Shown here in pieces: positions 34,576 through 43,066 of a DNA stretch of 64,000 nt. The notes below the pieces were generated by a model. It was not told where the DNA came from. It was given only the letters and a program-made list of their open reading frames with translations, and did no database searches. Made by a program: the position numbers and the translations under genes. Location of the stretch: assembly GCA_017521565.1 (NCBI GenBank), contig JAFXCE010000002.1, positions 25,847 to 89,846 of the forward strand, given 5' to 3'. Origin of the DNA: Clostridia bacterium (GTDB lineage: Bacteria; Bacillota; Clostridia; Christensenellales; Aristaeellaceae). Each line of letters begins with the position of its first letter. The first letter of the stretch is position 1.

Positions 34576-35160
34576 TTATTTCCCGTCCTTCATCTTGTCA
34601 AAATCGGATTGGAGGATCGCATAGAGCACGACGTCGACATACTTTCCCTTGTTAAACAGCCGCTGACGCAGAATGCCCTCCCGGGTCATGCCGCATTTCT
34701 CCATCACGCGGCCGGAGGAAGGGTTGGTGATCTCGTGCTGCGCCTCGATGCGGTTGATATCCATCGCAGTAAAGGTATATTCAATGACGCGGCGAAGCGC
34801 TTCGGTCATGTATCCGCCGTTCCAGAGCCAGCGGGCGAGCGAATAGCCGATTTCCACGCTGTTGTTGTCCTCGTTATAGTCCATGTAGCCGATGGTGCCT
34901 ACGAGGCGGTTTGTCGCCTTTTCGATGATGCCCCAGCTGGAGGGCTGATCGTGGTGATACCGCCGGAGCATGAAGCGGCAGTAATCCTTCGCCTCGCCCA
35001 GCTCCTTCTGCGCCGACCAGAGCACATGACGGGCGACCTCCGGGTCTTTGCTGTACGCAAAAATATCCTTCGCGTCACGCATGGTGATCCTGCGAAGGAT
35101 GAGCCGCTCCGTTTCGAGCGTCGGCATGGAAAACAGGCCGTAGGCGTTTGGCGTAAACAT
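34576..35160 (-). CDS. GNAT acetyltransferase, RimJ/RimL-like
   Basis: 194 residues. The opening LETERLILRRITMRDAKDIFAYSKDPEVARHV is the usual start of RimJ/RimL-type N-acetyltransferases, and EIGYSLARWLWNGGYMTEALR is the acetyl-CoA-binding region, followed by NPSSGRVMEKCGM. Likely acetylates an amino terminus or a small amine. ATG 35160 is preceded by GGGAGGGG; the longer frame to 35214 is unlikely. A -10 TATAAT lies at 35188-35183 but no good -35 is seen. Confidence 0.88.
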   Translation of the reverse strand: MFTPNAYGLFSMPTLETERLILRRITMRDAKDIFAYSKDPEVARHVLWSAQKELGEAKDYCRFMLRRYHHDQPSSWGIIEKATNRLVGTIGYMDYNEDNNSVEIGYSLARWLWNGGYMTEALRRVIEYTFTAMDINRIEAQHEITNPSSGRVMEKCGMTREGILRQRLFNKGKYVDVVLYAILQSDFDKMKDGK

Positions 35161-35225
35161 AGCGATCCCCTCCCAATATTTCATTATACACGAACGGAAG
35201 AGAAAAAGAAACACCGCAAATGATG

Positions 35226-35250
35226 CAGGGGCGCATGGTTTGCGCCCCTG
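35226..35250 (-). terminator. hairpin after the RsmF-like gene
   Basis: Arms CAGGGGCGCA / TGCGCCCCTG are perfect, lying 12 bp past the stop. The T-run is weak (ATCATTT). Confidence 0.5.
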
Positions 35251-35261
35251 AGCAATATGGT

Positions 35262-36629
35262 TTATCGCCTTCTCAGTCCCTTGGGGTAATGGTTCTTCAT
35301 GATGCCGCCCGCCTGCTTGCCAAAGCCGAGGGATACGCCGTCAAGCGTCAGCAGCGTATAGCCTGCAGGCAGGTCGCCCAGATCGAGCGCCTCGCCCGCC
35401 TGATAGGCGAGCGCCTGCTCATGGGTCAGCTGCGCGGTGCGTGCGGCTTCGCAGGGACGCAGCGCCATCGCCAGCGCGTGGTCAGGCTCTGTGCGCCTGC
35501 CCTCCGCGTGGCAAAGCAGCAGCCCCGTGCGCAGTACGCGCAGGCCGTCGAGCCTGCGGATGTCGTCAAGCCCATCCGGCAGCGCCCAGAGGCTGTCGCC
35601 GGCCATATGCAGGCGGTCAAAGGACACGCCCTTGAAAAGCACGTCCGGCAGATCGATCTTTGCTTTGGCGGGCGCTTTGCTGCGGGCGGGCTTTGCGCCT
35701 CTGCGGGGTTTCTCCTCGGTGAAGGAGATCGTCTCAGAAGCGGGCGCGTCCGGGGATTTCTGAAGCAGGGAAACAAAATGCCCCTCGCCCCGGATCTCAT
35801 GCGGATACAGGTGGATATAGCCCTTGCTGCCGTCGGGCAGGCCGGGAAGCGTGATCGGCAGCAGGGAGAACTCCGGATGCAGCGAGGTAAACCGCGCAAG
35901 CACGCCCTCGTTTTCCGTGTCGTTGAACGTGCAGGTGGAATAGACCAGCTTTCCGCCGGGGGCGAGCATCTTTGCCGCCTCCTCGAGGATCTCCATCTGA
36001 CGGTCGGCACAGCCGCGCGGGCTGTTTTCGCTCCATTCGTCCCGTGCCTCGATCTGCCGGCGGAACATGCCCTCGCCGGAGCAGGGCGCGTCCACCAGAA
36101 TCCGGTCAAAGAACGCAGGAAAGTGCGGCGCGAGCTGATCGGGCATGCCGCTGACGACGACCGCGTTTCGTACGCCCATGCGCTCAACGTTGCGCGAGAG
36201 AATCTGCGCGCGGGAGGGCACGGGTTCGTTGCACACGAGCAGGCCCCTGCCCTGCATCAGCGCGGCGATCTGCGTGCTCTTGCCGCCCGGCGCGGCGCAC
36301 AGGTCGAGGATGCGCTCGCCGGGCTTAGGATCAAGCGCGCTTACGGCGGTCAGGGCACTGGGCTCCTGCAGGTAAAATGCGCCGCCCTCGTGCAGCGGGG
36401 AAAGGCCGGGGCGCGCGTCGCCCTCCACGAAATATGCGCCCTTCGCCCACGGCACAGCCTCGCCGAGTCCCTCAATCTTACACGGCGGCGTACCGTCCGG
36501 CCAGAGGAGCAGATTGACGCGCAGCGCGCGGGTCACGGGTTCGTGCAGCGCCTTTTCATACGCAAAAAAGCCTGCTTCACCGAGCAGGCGTTTCATCTGG
36601 ATGATAAATGCTTCAGGCAGTTGATTCAT
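35262..36629 (-). CDS. RsmF/NOL1-NOP2-Sun family rRNA m5C methyltransferase
   Basis: 455 residues. SAM site DLCAAPGGKSTQIAAL; catalytic cysteines in DAPCSGEGMFRR and VYSTCTFN. The C-terminal region (about 290-455), with a PUA-like fold expected, is as in RsmF, which makes m5C1407 in 16S rRNA. The AdoMet-dependent domain and the length fit RsmF better than RsmB. It begins 6 bp after the stop of the unknown gene at 36636, and they are probably co-transcribed. The stretch around 250-285 is rich in K/A/P and poorly conserved. Confidence 0.93.
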   Translation of the reverse strand: MNQLPEAFIIQMKRLLGEAGFFAYEKALHEPVTRALRVNLLLWPDGTPPCKIEGLGEAVPWAKGAYFVEGDARPGLSPLHEGGAFYLQEPSALTAVSALDPKPGERILDLCAAPGGKSTQIAALMQGRGLLVCNEPVPSRAQILSRNVERMGVRNAVVVSGMPDQLAPHFPAFFDRILVDAPCSGEGMFRRQIEARDEWSENSPRGCADRQMEILEEAAKMLAPGGKLVYSTCTFNDTENEGVLARFTSLHPEFSLLPITLPGLPDGSKGYIHLYPHEIRGEGHFVSLLQKSPDAPASETISFTEEKPRRGAKPARSKAPAKAKIDLPDVLFKGVSFDRLHMAGDSLWALPDGLDDIRRLDGLRVLRTGLLLCHAEGRRTEPDHALAMALRPCEAARTAQLTHEQALAYQAGEALDLGDLPAGYTLLTLDGVSLGFGKQAGGIMKNHYPKGLRRR

Positions 36630-36635
36630 AGGGTT

Positions 36636-37049
36636 TTATAAAGCCTCTTGTTCAGGTTGTTCGTATTCCTGGCGGTCGATGCGCACGGCGCAAAGACGGC
36701 GCTTTTCGTCGATGCCGGATTCCACGATATACATCCGCCCGATGCTGCAGCCGGAGTTAAAGACGGATTCCGTCGTCGTCAGGATGCAGAATACATTGCG
36801 CGAGGCGCGCGAGAGCATTGTGCGGAAGACGACGTTGGGCGGCTCCATGCCTTCCTTGCGGATCTTCTGGGCAAAGCGGCGGTATGCCGTGTTGGCCTTG
36901 GCCGCATCGTGGAATACGGCGGGGGAAAGCGTGAGCGTACAAGTTCCTCCGTCAATCTGGCTGGATGTCTGGTAGCGGCCCGTCCAGGGCCTGTCCTCCG
37001 GCCAGGCGACGATATCCACAATCGCCCGATCGGATTCTATGGTGCGCAT
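36636..37049 (-). CDS. conserved-looking protein of unknown function
   Basis: 137 residues, soluble, with no signal peptide or membrane helix and no domain that I recognise. The sequence alternates strands and one central basic helix (FHDAAKANTAYRRFAQKIRKEG). ATG 37049 has AAGGAGGG upstream, and a good minus-strand promoter lies at 37125-37097, so expression is well supported. It is the first gene before the RsmF-like methyltransferase. Function unknown. Confidence 0.75.
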   Translation of the reverse strand: MRTIESDRAIVDIVAWPEDRPWTGRYQTSSQIDGGTCTLTLSPAVFHDAAKANTAYRRFAQKIRKEGMEPPNVVFRTMLSRASRNVFCILTTTESVFNSGCSIGRMYIVESGIDEKRRLCAVRIDRQEYEQPEQEAL

Positions 37050-37096
37050 CCGCTTTCCCTCCTTTCGCAAAAGTGCATATTTCTACTGATATGTTG

Positions 37097-37125
37097 ATTA
37101 TAACATATAGCAAATTGATCATCAA
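37097..37125 (-). promoter_or_regulatory. sigma-A promoter for the 36636-rsmF-like operon
   Basis: On the minus strand: TTGATG (37125-37120), 17 bp, TATAAT (37102-37097). Confidence 0.7.
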
Positions 37126-37180
37126 CAAAATCCGGGGATTTACCAGATTTTTTCAGCAATCCTTCGGGTCTTGTCCCGGT

Positions 37181-38011
37181 TTATTTCAGCTCCTTGGCGG
37201 CGGCAAGCGCAGCGATGCAGCCTTCGCCCACAGCCTTGGCCACCTGCAGCGGAAGCCCCGTGCAGTCGCCCGCGGCGTATACGCCCGGGATACTGGTCTT
37301 CATCTGGCGGTCGACGCGGATGAACGCGCCGTCCATCTCAAGCCCGGGGATCAGCGAGGAGAGCGCCATCGTCTCCCGGAAGATGAACACGCCGTCAAAT
37401 GGGAGATCTTCGCCGCCTGCCGTAAGGCCGGAGACATGCATGTCGCCGAGGATCGACTCGACCTTCTCGCTGCGCACAGTCACGCGGGGATCGAGCGCCT
37501 CGTCTTTGCTGCCGAAATACGTGACGGATGCGCACAGGGACGCAAGGAAATTCGCCTCATGCACGGCCTCCGGCCCCTGCGCGATAACGGCGACGTGCTT
37601 GCCGCGGTAGAGCATGCCGTCGCATGTGCCGCAGTAGCTCACGCCGCGCCCGAGGAGCTTTTCTTCTCCGGGGAGCAGGCGGGGCTGCTTGGCGCCGGTG
37701 CAGAGGATGACCTTCTTCGCTTCGATGAAATCTGCGCCGAGGGACATGGCGAAGCTCTCGTCCATGGCGATGATCTGATGCACGACGCCCGGGCGCAGCT
37801 GGGCGCCCATGTCCTGCGCCTGCCTGCGCATGATGCAGAGCATTTCCTGCCCGGATATGGCGGGCATGCCGGGGTAGTTTTCGATTAATTCCGCTTTTGT
37901 CAGCCAGCCTGTGTTCTGGCCGATGACGACGACGGATTTTTCGCGCTTGCGCGCATTGAGGGCGGCGCTGTAGCCCGCAGGGCCGGCGCCGATAACAGCG
38001 ATATCAAACAA
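37181..38011 (-). CDS. thioredoxin-reductase-like flavoprotein lacking NADPH motifs
   Basis: 276 residues, shorter than usual TrxB (about 310). FAD site GAGPAGYSAA (8-17), redox pair C127-G-T-C130-DG as in TrxB, and the C-terminal FAD block VYAAGDCTG. The pyridine-nucleotide site normally reading GGGxSA is AQGPEA (about 144-149) and the following HRR...R is absent (FGSKDEAL). This is what one expects of ferredoxin-dependent flavin thioredoxin reductases described from Clostridium, which use no NADPH. So reduction by ferredoxin is an inference. It starts with TTG at 38011, with GGAGGA upstream. No thioredoxin gene is adjacent. Confidence 0.85.
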   Translation of the reverse strand: MFDIAVIGAGPAGYSAALNARKREKSVVVIGQNTGWLTKAELIENYPGMPAISGQEMLCIMRRQAQDMGAQLRPGVVHQIIAMDESFAMSLGADFIEAKKVILCTGAKQPRLLPGEEKLLGRGVSYCGTCDGMLYRGKHVAVIAQGPEAVHEANFLASLCASVTYFGSKDEALDPRVTVRSEKVESILGDMHVSGLTAGGEDLPFDGVFIFRETMALSSLIPGLEMDGAFIRVDRQMKTSIPGVYAAGDCTGLPLQVAKAVGEGCIAALAAAKELK

Positions 38012-38120
38012 GGGGCAGTTCCTCCAGACAAGTCAAATCTTTCAAGCCAAATCTTTTCCTTGGGGAAGGCTTTATCAAAGGAAAGCGCGAGCCCTTCTCC
38101 CGCAGACGGATTGCAGAAGA

Positions 38121-38149
38121 CAAAAAGCCGCAAAAAACTGCGGCTTTTG
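38121..38149 (-). terminator. terminator of the YhcH gene
   Basis: On the minus strand: GCCGCA / TGCGGC stem, then TTTTTG. The AAAA side also allows weak use on the plus strand. Confidence 0.8.
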
Positions 38150-38154
38150 TGCGA

Positions 38155-38601
38155 TTACTTGTTGACGACCGGGATCTTCACGACGACCTTGCGGTAGTGC
38201 TTGGGGTATTCCTGATGGCAGCCGGGCTTGTGGCCGTCGCTGGGGAACATGATGTAGAACATACCCGGACGGATGGACAGCGCGGTGGACTTGCCGGTGT
38301 AGAAGTAGCAGTCGCGCTCCTCAAGGCTCTCTTCAAGGTTCAGCTCCTGAATGTGCGCCCACGCCATGCGCTCGCCGCCGGAAATGCAGTACTGCAGGTC
38401 GATGTAGTTCTTGTGCGCCTCGATCCTTGCCTGATCGATCTGGATGGTGTCGCCCTCGGTGATCGAGGCAAACAGGCCGTTTTCCAGCTCATAGCGGCCC
38501 GGCTCCAGGTCTGCGGCTTCGGCGAGGAACGCAAAAGCCAGTTCCATATCAGGATGGAGCGCGTAATAGCGTTCCTGTTCTTCAATGCGATCGATGATCA
38601 A
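38155..38601 (-). CDS. YhcH/YjgK/YiaL family protein
   Basis: 148 residues, cupin-like fold. EAHKNYIDLQYCISGGERMAWA and FPSDGHKPGC are the family's metal-site segments. Members occur with sialic acid and other sugar catabolic genes (nan operons), often called beta-galactosidase subunit beta or N-acetylneuraminate anomerase (YhcH/NanQ). The start is TTG 38601 with AGGAGG upstream. It is monocistronic, with a good promoter (38659-38631) and terminator. No nan genes are next to it, so the sugar is unknown. Confidence 0.88.
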   Translation of the reverse strand: MIIDRIEEQERYYALHPDMELAFAFLAEAADLEPGRYELENGLFASITEGDTIQIDQARIEAHKNYIDLQYCISGGERMAWAHIQELNLEESLEERDCYFYTGKSTALSIRPGMFYIMFPSDGHKPGCHQEYPKHYRKVVVKIPVVNK

Positions 38602-38630
38602 CAGAATCAGCCTCCTTTTAGACCACTATC

Positions 38631-38659
38631 ATTATACGGCAACATGAAAAAACAGTCAA
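38631..38659 (-). promoter_or_regulatory. sigma-A promoter of the YhcH gene
   Basis: On the minus strand: TTGACT (38659-38654), 17 bp, TATAAT (38636-38631). Confidence 0.8.
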
Positions 38660-38697
38660 GCGCAGGATACGCGCCGTCAGTCATGCGTAAAATCCTG

Positions 38698-38726
38698 TTG
38701 GCTTTTTCCGCCCTGCAAGGTATAAT
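38698..38726 (+). promoter_or_regulatory. sigma-A promoter of deoD-ybaK-dppA
   Basis: TTGGCT (38698-38703), 17 bp, TATAAT (38721-38726); divergent from the YhcH promoter. Confidence 0.75.
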
Positions 38727-38769
38727 AGATCATATAGTTTGCAAAAATCAGCAGAAAGGGGCTGTTTAC

Positions 38770-39480
38770 ATGTCCAATTCCAACATCCCGACCCCCCATA
38801 TCACTGCGAAGGAGGGCGATTTCGCCCGTACCGTGCTGATGCCCGGTGATCCGCTGCGCGCAAAGTTCATCGCTGAGACCTTCCTTGAGAACGCCGTGCT
38901 GGTTAACAATGTCCGCGGCGTGCAGGGTTACACCGGATACTATAAGGGCAAGCGCGTTTCTGTGATGGCTTCCGGTATGGGCATGCCGTCCATTGGTATC
39001 TATTCCTATGAGCTGTTCAATTATTACGGCGTGGAGAACATCATCCGCGTGGGCACCGCCGGCGGCATCGGCGACAATGTCAAGGTACGCGATATCGTCA
39101 TCGGCATGAGCGCCTATACCAACTCGAACTTCGGCCGCCAGTGGTTCGACGGCAACGTTGCGCCCTGCTGCTCGTTCAAGCTGCTGGACGCCGCCGTCTC
39201 CACCGCGCGCAAAATGGGCATCGAGCCCAACGTCGGCGCGCTGTATTCCTCCGATATCTTCTACGACGAGGCCGGCGGCGCGGGCAAGCTCAAGAAGCTT
39301 GGCGTGCTGGCGGTGGAGATGGAGGCCGCTGCGCTGTACCTGAACGCGGCGCGCGCGGGCAAGAACGCGCTGGCCATCTGCACGATTTCCGATCATATCT
39401 TCTCCGGTGAATCCCTTCCGGCCGAGGAGCGCCAGATTGGCTTTACGAAGATGATGGAAATCGCGCTGGAGATCGCCTGA
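38770..39480 (+). CDS. deoD: purine-nucleoside phosphorylase, DeoD type
   Basis: 236 residues, the standard length. It splits purine (deoxy)nucleosides with phosphate for salvage. Seen: VLMPGDPLRAKFIAE, GMGMPSIGIYSYEL, RVGTAGGI, AVEMEAAALY and the catalytic Asp in ISDHI. The start is ATG 38770 with AGAAAGGGG upstream; the long frame reaching back to 38149 crosses the promoter and is rejected. The next gene starts 1 bp after the stop, so both are in one operon. Confidence 0.97.
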   Translation: MSNSNIPTPHITAKEGDFARTVLMPGDPLRAKFIAETFLENAVLVNNVRGVQGYTGYYKGKRVSVMASGMGMPSIGIYSYELFNYYGVENIIRVGTAGGIGDNVKVRDIVIGMSAYTNSNFGRQWFDGNVAPCCSFKLLDAAVSTARKMGIEPNVGALYSSDIFYDEAGGAGKLKKLGVLAVEMEAAALYLNAARAGKNALAICTISDHIFSGESLPAEERQIGFTKMMEIALEIA

Positions 39481-39481
39481 G

Positions 39482-39943
39482 ATGAGCATGGAGCGGGCAA
39501 GAGCCCACCTGAAAAAGCATGGGCTTGAGGAGAGAATCAAGGAGCTGACCGTATCCAGTGCGACCGTTGCGCTGGCGGCGGAGGCGCTTGGCTGCGAGCC
39601 GGCGCGCATTGCCAAGACGCTCTCCTTTGAAAACGGAGAGGGCGCGATCCTCGTCCTTGCCGCGGGCGACGCGAGAATTGACAACCCGAAATTCAAACAG
39701 CGATTTGGCGTGAAAGCCAGAATGCTCAGTGCCGACAAAGTTGAGCCGCTCATCGGCCACGCCATCGGCGGCGTATGCCCCTTCGGCGTGAACGCGGGCG
39801 TGCCGGTGTATCTGGATGAATCGCTGAGAAAGTTTGACTATGTCTATCCCGCCGCAGGCACGAGCGCCAGCGCCGTGTATCTGACGATTGAAGAGCTTGA
39901 GCGCGCCAGCGAATGCGAAGGTTGGGTTGACGTAACGAAGTAA
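39482..39943 (+). CDS. YbaK/EbsC family aminoacyl-tRNA deacylase
   Basis: 153 residues, the single-domain size. YbaK-fold proteins remove wrongly attached amino acids (often Cys or Ala on tRNA-Pro). Seen: KTLSF, the FKQRFGVKARML block, IGGVCPFGV and the final DYVYPAAGTSASAVYLT segment typical of the Firmicutes subgroup. ATG 39482 lies 1 bp after the deoD stop; a second ATG at 39488 is possible. A GGTGGACGGGGGAAC repeat begins 4 nt after its stop, then the dppA gene. Confidence 0.9.
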   Translation: MSMERARAHLKKHGLEERIKELTVSSATVALAAEALGCEPARIAKTLSFENGEGAILVLAAGDARIDNPKFKQRFGVKARMLSADKVEPLIGHAIGGVCPFGVNAGVPVYLDESLRKFDYVYPAAGTSASAVYLTIEELERASECEGWVDVTK

Positions 39944-39946
39944 CGA

Positions 39947-39977
39947 AGGCTGGTGGACGGGGGAACTTTTCCCCGCC
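39947..39977 (+). repeat. GGTGGACGGGGGAAC hairpin repeat, copy 2
   Basis: 31 bp, matching 6512-6543 with small changes in the loop. GGGGAA / TTCCCC arms form a hairpin. Located between ybaK and dppA within an operon. Confidence 0.75.
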
Positions 39978-40007
39978 TGTTTCCTGATGAAAAGGAGATA
40001 TACGATT

Positions 40008-40820
40008 ATGCTGAACAGAATCTTTATTTCTGCCGATATCGAAGGTACCTGCGGCATCTGCGACTGGGACGAGACGCAGCTGGGCAAGGGTGAATACGAA
40101 CCCTTCCGCCGCCAGATGACGGCGGAGGTCTCCGCGGCCTGCGAGGGCGCGACGGCCGGCGGAAGCGATGATCTTTACATCAAGGATGCGCACGACAGCG
40201 CGCGCAACCTGATCCCCTCCGAGCTGCCGCAGAATATCCAGATATTCCGCGGCTGGGGCAGCGACATTCATTCCATGATGTCGGGCATTGACGCGAGCTT
40301 CGCCGGCGCGATGTTCACCGGCTATCATTCCTCCTCCAACATGGATACCAGTCCCCTGGCCCACACCATGAACCTGCAGAACTGCTCCATCAGGATCAAC
40401 GGCATTCAGACCAGCGAGATGTTCATGAACGCGCTGGTCTGCGCGATGTACGATGTGCCGCTGCTGATGGTCGCGGGTGATGCCGGCGTGTGCGAGCAGG
40501 CCAAGCGGATTAACCCGAACATCTATACCGTGCAGACGCAGTATGGCCGCGGCAGCGGTACGGTTTCCATCCATCCTGCCGAGGCGGTGCGCCGCATCCG
40601 CGAGACAGCGGAGAAGGCTGTCCGCGAGGGTATCGCCAATCCGGACAAGTTCCGAATTGAAATGCCCAACAAGTTTGATGTCGAGGTCGAGTTCGTCAAG
40701 CACATGAAGGCCCGCCGCGCGAGCTTCTATCCGGGCGTCCGTCAGACCGGTCCGCGCACGGTGATGTTCTCTTCCGATGCGTATTACGAGGTGCTGCGCT
40801 TCTTCATGTTCTGTCTGTAA
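40008..40820 (+). CDS. M55 family D-aminopeptidase (DppA-like)
   Basis: 270 residues, close to the 274 of Bacillus DppA, a zinc D-aminopeptidase that releases D-Ala from D-amino-acid peptides. Seen: the opening ISADIEGTCGI with D10 and E12 as metal ligands, and the block MFTGYHSSSNMDTSPLAHTMN with further His. DppA assembles as a ring decamer in the cytoplasm in Bacillus. ATG 40008 has AAAGGAG at 39991-39997, about 10 nt away. It ends with a clear terminator. No dipeptide transport genes adjoin it. Confidence 0.9.
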   Translation: MLNRIFISADIEGTCGICDWDETQLGKGEYEPFRRQMTAEVSAACEGATAGGSDDLYIKDAHDSARNLIPSELPQNIQIFRGWGSDIHSMMSGIDASFAGAMFTGYHSSSNMDTSPLAHTMNLQNCSIRINGIQTSEMFMNALVCAMYDVPLLMVAGDAGVCEQAKRINPNIYTVQTQYGRGSGTVSIHPAEAVRRIRETAEKAVREGIANPDKFRIEMPNKFDVEVEFVKHMKARRASFYPGVRQTGPRTVMFSSDAYYEVLRFFMFCL

Positions 40821-40870
40821 GCGGGTTGTGTCCAAAGCACGATGATTTGAGCAATTCTTTACAGATAAAA

Positions 40871-40904
40871 ACTCCGTTCCGGAAAACCGGGACGGAGATT
40901 TTTT
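40871..40904 (+). terminator. terminator of the deoD-ybaK-dppA operon
   Basis: CTCCGTTCCGG / CCGGGACGGAG stem with an AAAA loop and ATTTTTT tail. Confidence 0.9.
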
Positions 40905-40959
40905 GCTTGGTGAGAAATTACGCAAAAATCTTGCGGCGAGCATCAGCAGGAAGAGGCGG

Positions 40960-41386
40960 TTGTGCTTGCCGCTGCCGTTCATGCCGGCAAATGGCTTTTC
41001 ATGCAGCAGGCATATCGGGCCATGCCGCAGGGCAACCTTCTTCATGACGTTCATGATGAGCATGTTCTCACTCGTCGCCAGGTTTGCCGTGTTGTAAATC
41101 AGCTCGTGCTGGGCGGGCGCGGCTTCGTTGTGCTCCGCCTTGGCCGGGATCTCCAGCTTCCAGAGCTCAGCGTCGAGGCCGCGCATATAATGGGCTGCGC
41201 GCGCCTTATTCGCGCCGAAGCAATGATCCTCCATCGCCTGTCTCTTGGGCGGCGTCGCGCCAAGGGGCGTGCGCCGGTGAAGATCAGATCCTTGCACTTT
41301 AAGTAGGTTTCGCGATCGACGATGAAATATTCCTGCTTCGGGCTGACGGACGCGATGACCTTCTGCGCATCAATGCCATAATGCAA
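40960..41386 (-). pseudogene. remnant of type III glutamine synthetase (glnN)
   Basis: Read on the minus strand, one frame gives YGIDAQKVIASVSPKQEYFIVDRETYLKCKDLIFTGA, then a frameshift near 41270 moves to a second frame reading RRTPLGATPPKRQAMEDHCFGANK, ELWKLEIPAKAEHNEAAPAQHELI and CLLHEKPFAGMNGSGKHN. These are consecutive core blocks of glutamine synthetase III (normally about 700 residues), including the glutamate/ATP-site EHNEAAPAQHE region. Both ends and at least one internal base are lost, and the tail after GKHN looks like joined unrelated or distant GS sequence (LFLLMLAARFL). So it is a decaying gene fragment of about 140 codons, with no start and no promoter seen. Confidence 0.85.
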
Positions 41387-41739
41387 TACACCATGAGCCT
41401 TTCAAATGCAATCAGATATAAATTTCGTGCCGGTTTGCTTGGGTTTCATTGGTATTTTTGCCAAATTGCTTTTCTTTTTGCGGAAGCTGTCAGCGCTGCC
41501 AGCGGTTTTCTCCTGTCAGATGCTGCCCTCGCGTCTGCATAGCTGCCTGCGCTTTTTCGCCGCCGGTTTCCAGCGGAAAAGCAAAAAGCCTGCGTCCGCA
41601 GGATTCCTGCCGCGGGATGCTTGAGGCCGGCTCCGGGGAAAATCCTCGTGCGGCCGGGCGGACACATCGCCGCGACGCGGCATATTCTGCCATCAGGCGG
41701 GTTCGCCGCCGCAAAGCCGAAAAAATCGGAGGGATTCTC
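41387..41739. other. 353-bp stretch without a recognised gene, upstream of the second murA
   Basis: Between the glutamine synthetase remnant and murA paralogue 2. I see no coding sequence, RNA gene or good sigma-A promoter; a GCGTCCGC hairpin near 41590-41610 is the only local structure. The ribosome site CGGAGGG before the murA start is at its end. It could hold a murA leader or further decayed pseudogene sequence. Confidence 0.4.
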
Positions 41740-42990
41740 ATGGCGCACTATGCGGTACGCGAAAGCCCGCCCCTGCGGGGAGAAATACCGATCAGCACGT
41801 CGAAAAATGCCGTGCTGCCCATCATGTGCGGCGCGCTGCTGACGCGCGGAGACGTGCGCATCGAAAATCCGCCGGACCTGACCGATGTGACGACGCTCTG
41901 TTCCCTGCTGGAGGCCTGCGGCGCGCGGATTCATCGGGAAAACGGCGCGCTTGATATCGGAGCCAAGGATTTTAAAAACCCACAGGATGAGGAGGATGTG
42001 CGCAAAATGCGCGCGTCCGTGCTTGTGCTGGGTCCGCTGCTTGCCCGGCTGGGCGAGGCGAGGATCCCTCTGCCCGGCGGCTGCGCCATCGGCCAGCGTC
42101 CGATCGATCAGCATCTCAAGGGCATGAGCGCGCTGGGCGCAAAGGTGCATTTTGATCACGGCGGCGTGACGCTTTCCGGCCGGCTGCGCGGCGCGACGAT
42201 CTATCTGGATATGCCATCCGTCGGCGCGACAGAAAACCTGATGATGGCAGCGACGCTCGCCGATGGCACAACCCGCATCGAAAACGCCGCCAAGGAACCG
42301 GAGATTGTCGACCTTGCCGCGTTCCTGACGTCCATGGGCGCGAAAATCACCGGCGCAGGCACGTCGACCATCGTCATCGAGGGCGTTTGCGAGCTGCATG
42401 GGACGACATGGAAGCCCATCAGCGACCGCGTGGAGGCGGGCACCATGGCCTGCGCCTGCGCGATCACCGGCGGCGAATTGTTCCTTCGCGGGGCGCGCGC
42501 CGATCACCTGCGCAGCCTGCTCTTCAAGCTCAGCGAGGCGGGCGTACATATCAAGGATACGCCGGGCGGCCTGCTCGTCTTTGGCCGCGCGAAGCAGCCC
42601 TTTGAAATCCGCACGATGGTCTATCCGGGCTTCCCGACCGACCTGCAGGCGCCCATGATGGCGGTTGCCTGCAAGACGGGCGGCACCAGCGTATTCCTTG
42701 AAACCATCTTTGAAAACCGGTTTATGCATGCGGCGGAGCTTCAGCGTCTGGGCGCGCATATCCGGGTGGAGAACCGCGTCGCCGTCGTGGAGGGCACGCC
42801 CTATCTGACAGGCGCAAACGTTACGGCGACCGACCTGCGCGCGGGCGCGGCGCTGATTCTCGCGGGCCTGTGCGCGGAGGGCGAGACGGTCATCGACGAC
42901 ACAGGCGGTCATATCGGCCGCGGATACGAATGTATTGAGGAAAAGCTGACCGCCGTGGGCGGCAACGTCAAAAGGATGGATCAGGTCTGA
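41740..42990 (+). CDS. UDP-N-acetylglucosamine 1-carboxyvinyltransferase MurA (paralogue 2)
   Basis: 416 residues. Same reaction as the murA at 13588. Seen: STSKNAVLPIMCGALL near the N-terminus (Lys-Asn of the active site) and PLPGGCAIGQRPIDQHLKG with the fosfomycin-target Cys. Many blocks differ from paralogue 1, consistent with the MurAA/MurAB (MurA/MurZ) pair of Firmicutes. ATG 41740 has GGAGGG upstream; a frame extension back to 41449 has no family match. Transcribed alone, ended by a bidirectional terminator. Confidence 0.94.
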   Translation: MAHYAVRESPPLRGEIPISTSKNAVLPIMCGALLTRGDVRIENPPDLTDVTTLCSLLEACGARIHRENGALDIGAKDFKNPQDEEDVRKMRASVLVLGPLLARLGEARIPLPGGCAIGQRPIDQHLKGMSALGAKVHFDHGGVTLSGRLRGATIYLDMPSVGATENLMMAATLADGTTRIENAAKEPEIVDLAAFLTSMGAKITGAGTSTIVIEGVCELHGTTWKPISDRVEAGTMACACAITGGELFLRGARADHLRSLLFKLSEAGVHIKDTPGGLLVFGRAKQPFEIRTMVYPGFPTDLQAPMMAVACKTGGTSVFLETIFENRFMHAAELQRLGAHIRVENRVAVVEGTPYLTGANVTATDLRAGAALILAGLCAEGETVIDDTGGHIGRGYECIEEKLTAVGGNVKRMDQV

Positions 42991-42997
42991 GCGCATC

Positions 42998-43030
42998 AAA
43001 AAAGGATCACCCGCCGGTGATCCCTTTTTG
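42998..43030. terminator. bidirectional terminator between murA 2 and the ABC exporter operon
   Basis: AAAAAAGGATCACC / GGTGATCCCTTTTT with a short CGCC loop. Confidence 0.92.
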
Positions 43031-43066
43031 GTATGTCGGAATTCTGAAAGCAAGCGGCGTGCATGC

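Noticed and set aside
38149..38769. Long N-terminal extension of deoD
   Set aside because: The extension crosses the TTGGCT-17-TATAAT promoter and the antisense YhcH gene; 236 residues from ATG 38770 is the family length.
41449..41739. N-terminal extension of the second murA
   Set aside because: Cys/Arg/Ser-rich with no MurA similarity, and a good ribosome site stands at 41740.
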